Source: Thermotogae bacterium
GTDB lineage: Bacteria; Thermotogota; Thermotogae; B3-G13
Assembly: GCA_015486095.1 (NCBI GenBank)
Contig: WFSK01000061.1
Coordinates: 1 to 7,216, forward strand
Reading direction: 5' to 3'
Length of the DNA: 7,216 bases
Part shown: piece by piece, positions 6,438 through 7,216 of the stretch
How positions within the stretch are numbered: the stretch's first letter is position 1
Layout: every line of letters begins with the position of its first letter
Position numbers and translations under genes: made by a program
The notes under the pieces: generated by a model
Database searches by the model: none
Seen by the model: only the letters and a program-made list of their open reading frames with translations
Told to the model about the DNA's origin: nothing

Positions 6438-6633
6438 GGTAGGAGGTATATCTCGATGTGCGAGTGTTGTAAGTGGTTGTGAAGACGAAGGGAAGTATCA
6501 CGACGGTGAGAAACAGGAGGTTTCGAATGTGACGGCGTGCAGGAAGGACGCTCGTCACAGTCCGACGTGATACCCCTGAGTCAAGCAACATTTTCACTTA
6601 CACAACGATGCACATCGAGATATACCTCCTACC
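6438..6633 (+). repeat. Long-hairpin repeat, copy 2
   Basis: A perfect 24-nt inverted repeat (6438-6461 with 6610-6633; core GGTAGGAGGTATATCTCG then ATGTGC) encloses about 148 nt. Inner stems are 6469-6475 with 6595-6601, and 6495-6506 with 6562-6573 (11 of 12 paired). The fork holds a perfect small hairpin GAAAC-AGGAG-GTTTC (6510-6524) and a hairpin 6528-6538 with 6548-6559, carrying one bulged C and a loop GCAGGAAGG. Compared with copy 1, a G-C pair in the outer stem has become T-A, and four pairs of the inner stem have changed on both sides. It lies between the antiporter and dapA genes. Confidence 0.85.
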
Positions 6634-6714
6634 GAACCGGTGCGATTGAATTGAAGGAGAGAAAAGTCTTGTTTGGATCTTCATCAACACAGTTTGACGT
6701 AGTACCTAAATCGT

Positions 6715-6743
6715 TTGCGAGCCCGATTTTCTTATGCTATAAT
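6715..6743 (+). promoter_or_regulatory. Promoter of dapA
   Basis: TTGCGA (6715-6720) and TATAAT (6738-6743) are 17 nt apart, and the -10 is extended (TGCTATAAT). Transcription would start near 6750, giving a leader of about 40 nt, too short for a lysine riboswitch. An 8-bp inverted repeat, TTGTTGTT with AACGACAA (6745-6752 and 6759-6766), overlaps the predicted start site and could be an operator; that role is a guess. Confidence 0.75.
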
Positions 6744-6791
6744 CTTGTTGTTTTTGGCAACGACAAAAGCTTGTATAAAGGGGGTATATTT

Positions 6792-7216
6792 GTGTTTAAA
6801 GGAACAGGAACTGCCATAATAACACCGTTTAAGGAAGATTATGAAGTTGATTACCAGGCCTTAAAAGACTTTGTTTCATTTCAACTAAGGTATGTTGATG
6901 CCCTGATCGTGCTGGGGACGACGGGAGAGGCTCCAACTATAAATGAATACGAAAGGGAAAAGATAGTATCGACCGTGGTTGAAGTGACAAATAAGAAAAT
7001 TCCAGTAATCGTAGGCACGGGAACGAACGATACGGAGAAGATCATAAAGAATAACAAAATAGCCGAAAAAGATGGTGCAGACGGACTTCTAATAGTATCT
7101 CCTTATTACAATAAATCTACTCAAAGAGGCTTGAAAGAACACTTCTCGTATATAGCCCAAAGGACTGATCTGCCAATAATACTCTACAATGTCCCATCGA
7201 GAACGGGGGTCAACAT
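6792..7216 (+). CDS. dapA: 4-hydroxy-tetrahydrodipicolinate synthase (3' end missing)
   Basis: DapA condenses pyruvate with aspartate semialdehyde, the first committed step toward diaminopimelate and lysine. The visible 141 residues are the first half of a (beta/alpha)8 barrel. GTGTAIITPF opens the protein; GTTGEAPT (42-49) carries the Thr43-Thr44 proton-relay pair; SPYYNK (103-108) holds the interface tyrosine (Tyr106); and LYNVPSRTGV (131-140) has Tyr132 and the substrate-binding Arg137. These sit one residue before the E. coli positions. The Schiff-base lysine (about residue 160) lies beyond the window. The GTG start is supported by AAGGGGG (6778-6784) at 7 nt. Other members of the DHDPS/NAL family are possible but less likely given the Arg137 motif. 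Confidence 0.92.
   Translation, partial: MFKGTGTAIITPFKEDYEVDYQALKDFVSFQLRYVDALIVLGTTGEAPTINEYEREKIVSTVVEVTNKKIPVIVGTGTNDTEKIIKNNKIAEKDGADGLLIVSPYYNKSTQRGLKEHFSYIAQRTDLPIILYNVPSRTGVN

Larger units (their letters stand above)
6022..6791. other. Gene-free gap carrying the repeat cluster
   Basis: These 770 nt have no convincing protein gene. From left to right: an AT-rich leader for the antiporter (6022-6108), a promoter-like stretch (6109-6143), inverted copy 3, a right-arm fragment, copy 2, about 80 nt with nothing recognisable (6634-6714), then the dapA promoter and leader. Short open frames here fall inside the repeats and are not shared between copies. Confidence 0.7.

Noticed and set aside
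6400..6597. Minus-strand frame of 65 codons over copy 2
   Set aside because: It exists only because of the repeat; no ribosome binding site, no family resemblance, and no counterpart in copy 1.
6169..6633. CRISPR array
   Set aside because: The repeats are about 200 bp, palindromic, diverged and in both orientations. There are no short regular direct repeats with spacers and no cas genes.
6744..6791. Lysine riboswitch or other leader control upstream of dapA
   Set aside because: The leader from the predicted start site is only about 40 nt, far too short for the lysine riboswitch.

Overview
The window is AT-rich bacterial chromosome. It begins inside the conserved alpha operon of ribosomal and RNA polymerase genes (S11, S4, RpoA, L17). 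Several protein traits recall Thermotogota: the zinc-type S4, the RpoA phrases PLERGY and LILEIWTKK, and heavy use of AGA/AGG and ATA codons. That placement rests on remembered family resemblance, not on a search.

Left half (1-3672, plus strand): rpsK (5' end cut by the window), rpsD, rpoA and rplQ are tightly packed with strong ribosome binding sites. They are followed without a visible terminator by a small, diverged DUF1294-like membrane protein and a PfkB-family sugar kinase that looks like a fructokinase. The kinase gene ends 3 nt from the stop of the next gene, which converges on it.

Middle (3676-6021, minus strand): a metallo-beta-lactamase-fold hydrolase and, upstream of it, a CPA2-type cation/proton antiporter with a DD ion-binding pair. 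A 345-nt gap separates them. Right end (6792 to the edge, plus strand): the start of dapA, the first enzyme of the lysine/diaminopimelate branch, behind a well-formed promoter.

The most interesting content is non-coding. The two gaps flanking the antiporter gene (4504-4848 and 6022-6791) hold members of a long-hairpin repeat family of about 200 bp. Two copies (4614-4816 and 6438-6633) share almost identical 24-27 nt terminal inverted repeats. A third (6169-6366) lies on the opposite strand with unrelated outer arms but the same internal plan, and two fragments lie beside the full copies. Between copies the interior sequence diverges while base pairing is kept. There are many compensatory changes, a branched tip of two small hairpins with purine-rich loops, and wobble pairs that all favour one strand. 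This looks like a mobile or dispersed structured element, possibly expressed as RNA, comparable in general design to Correia/NEMIS or ERIC elements but not recognised as either.
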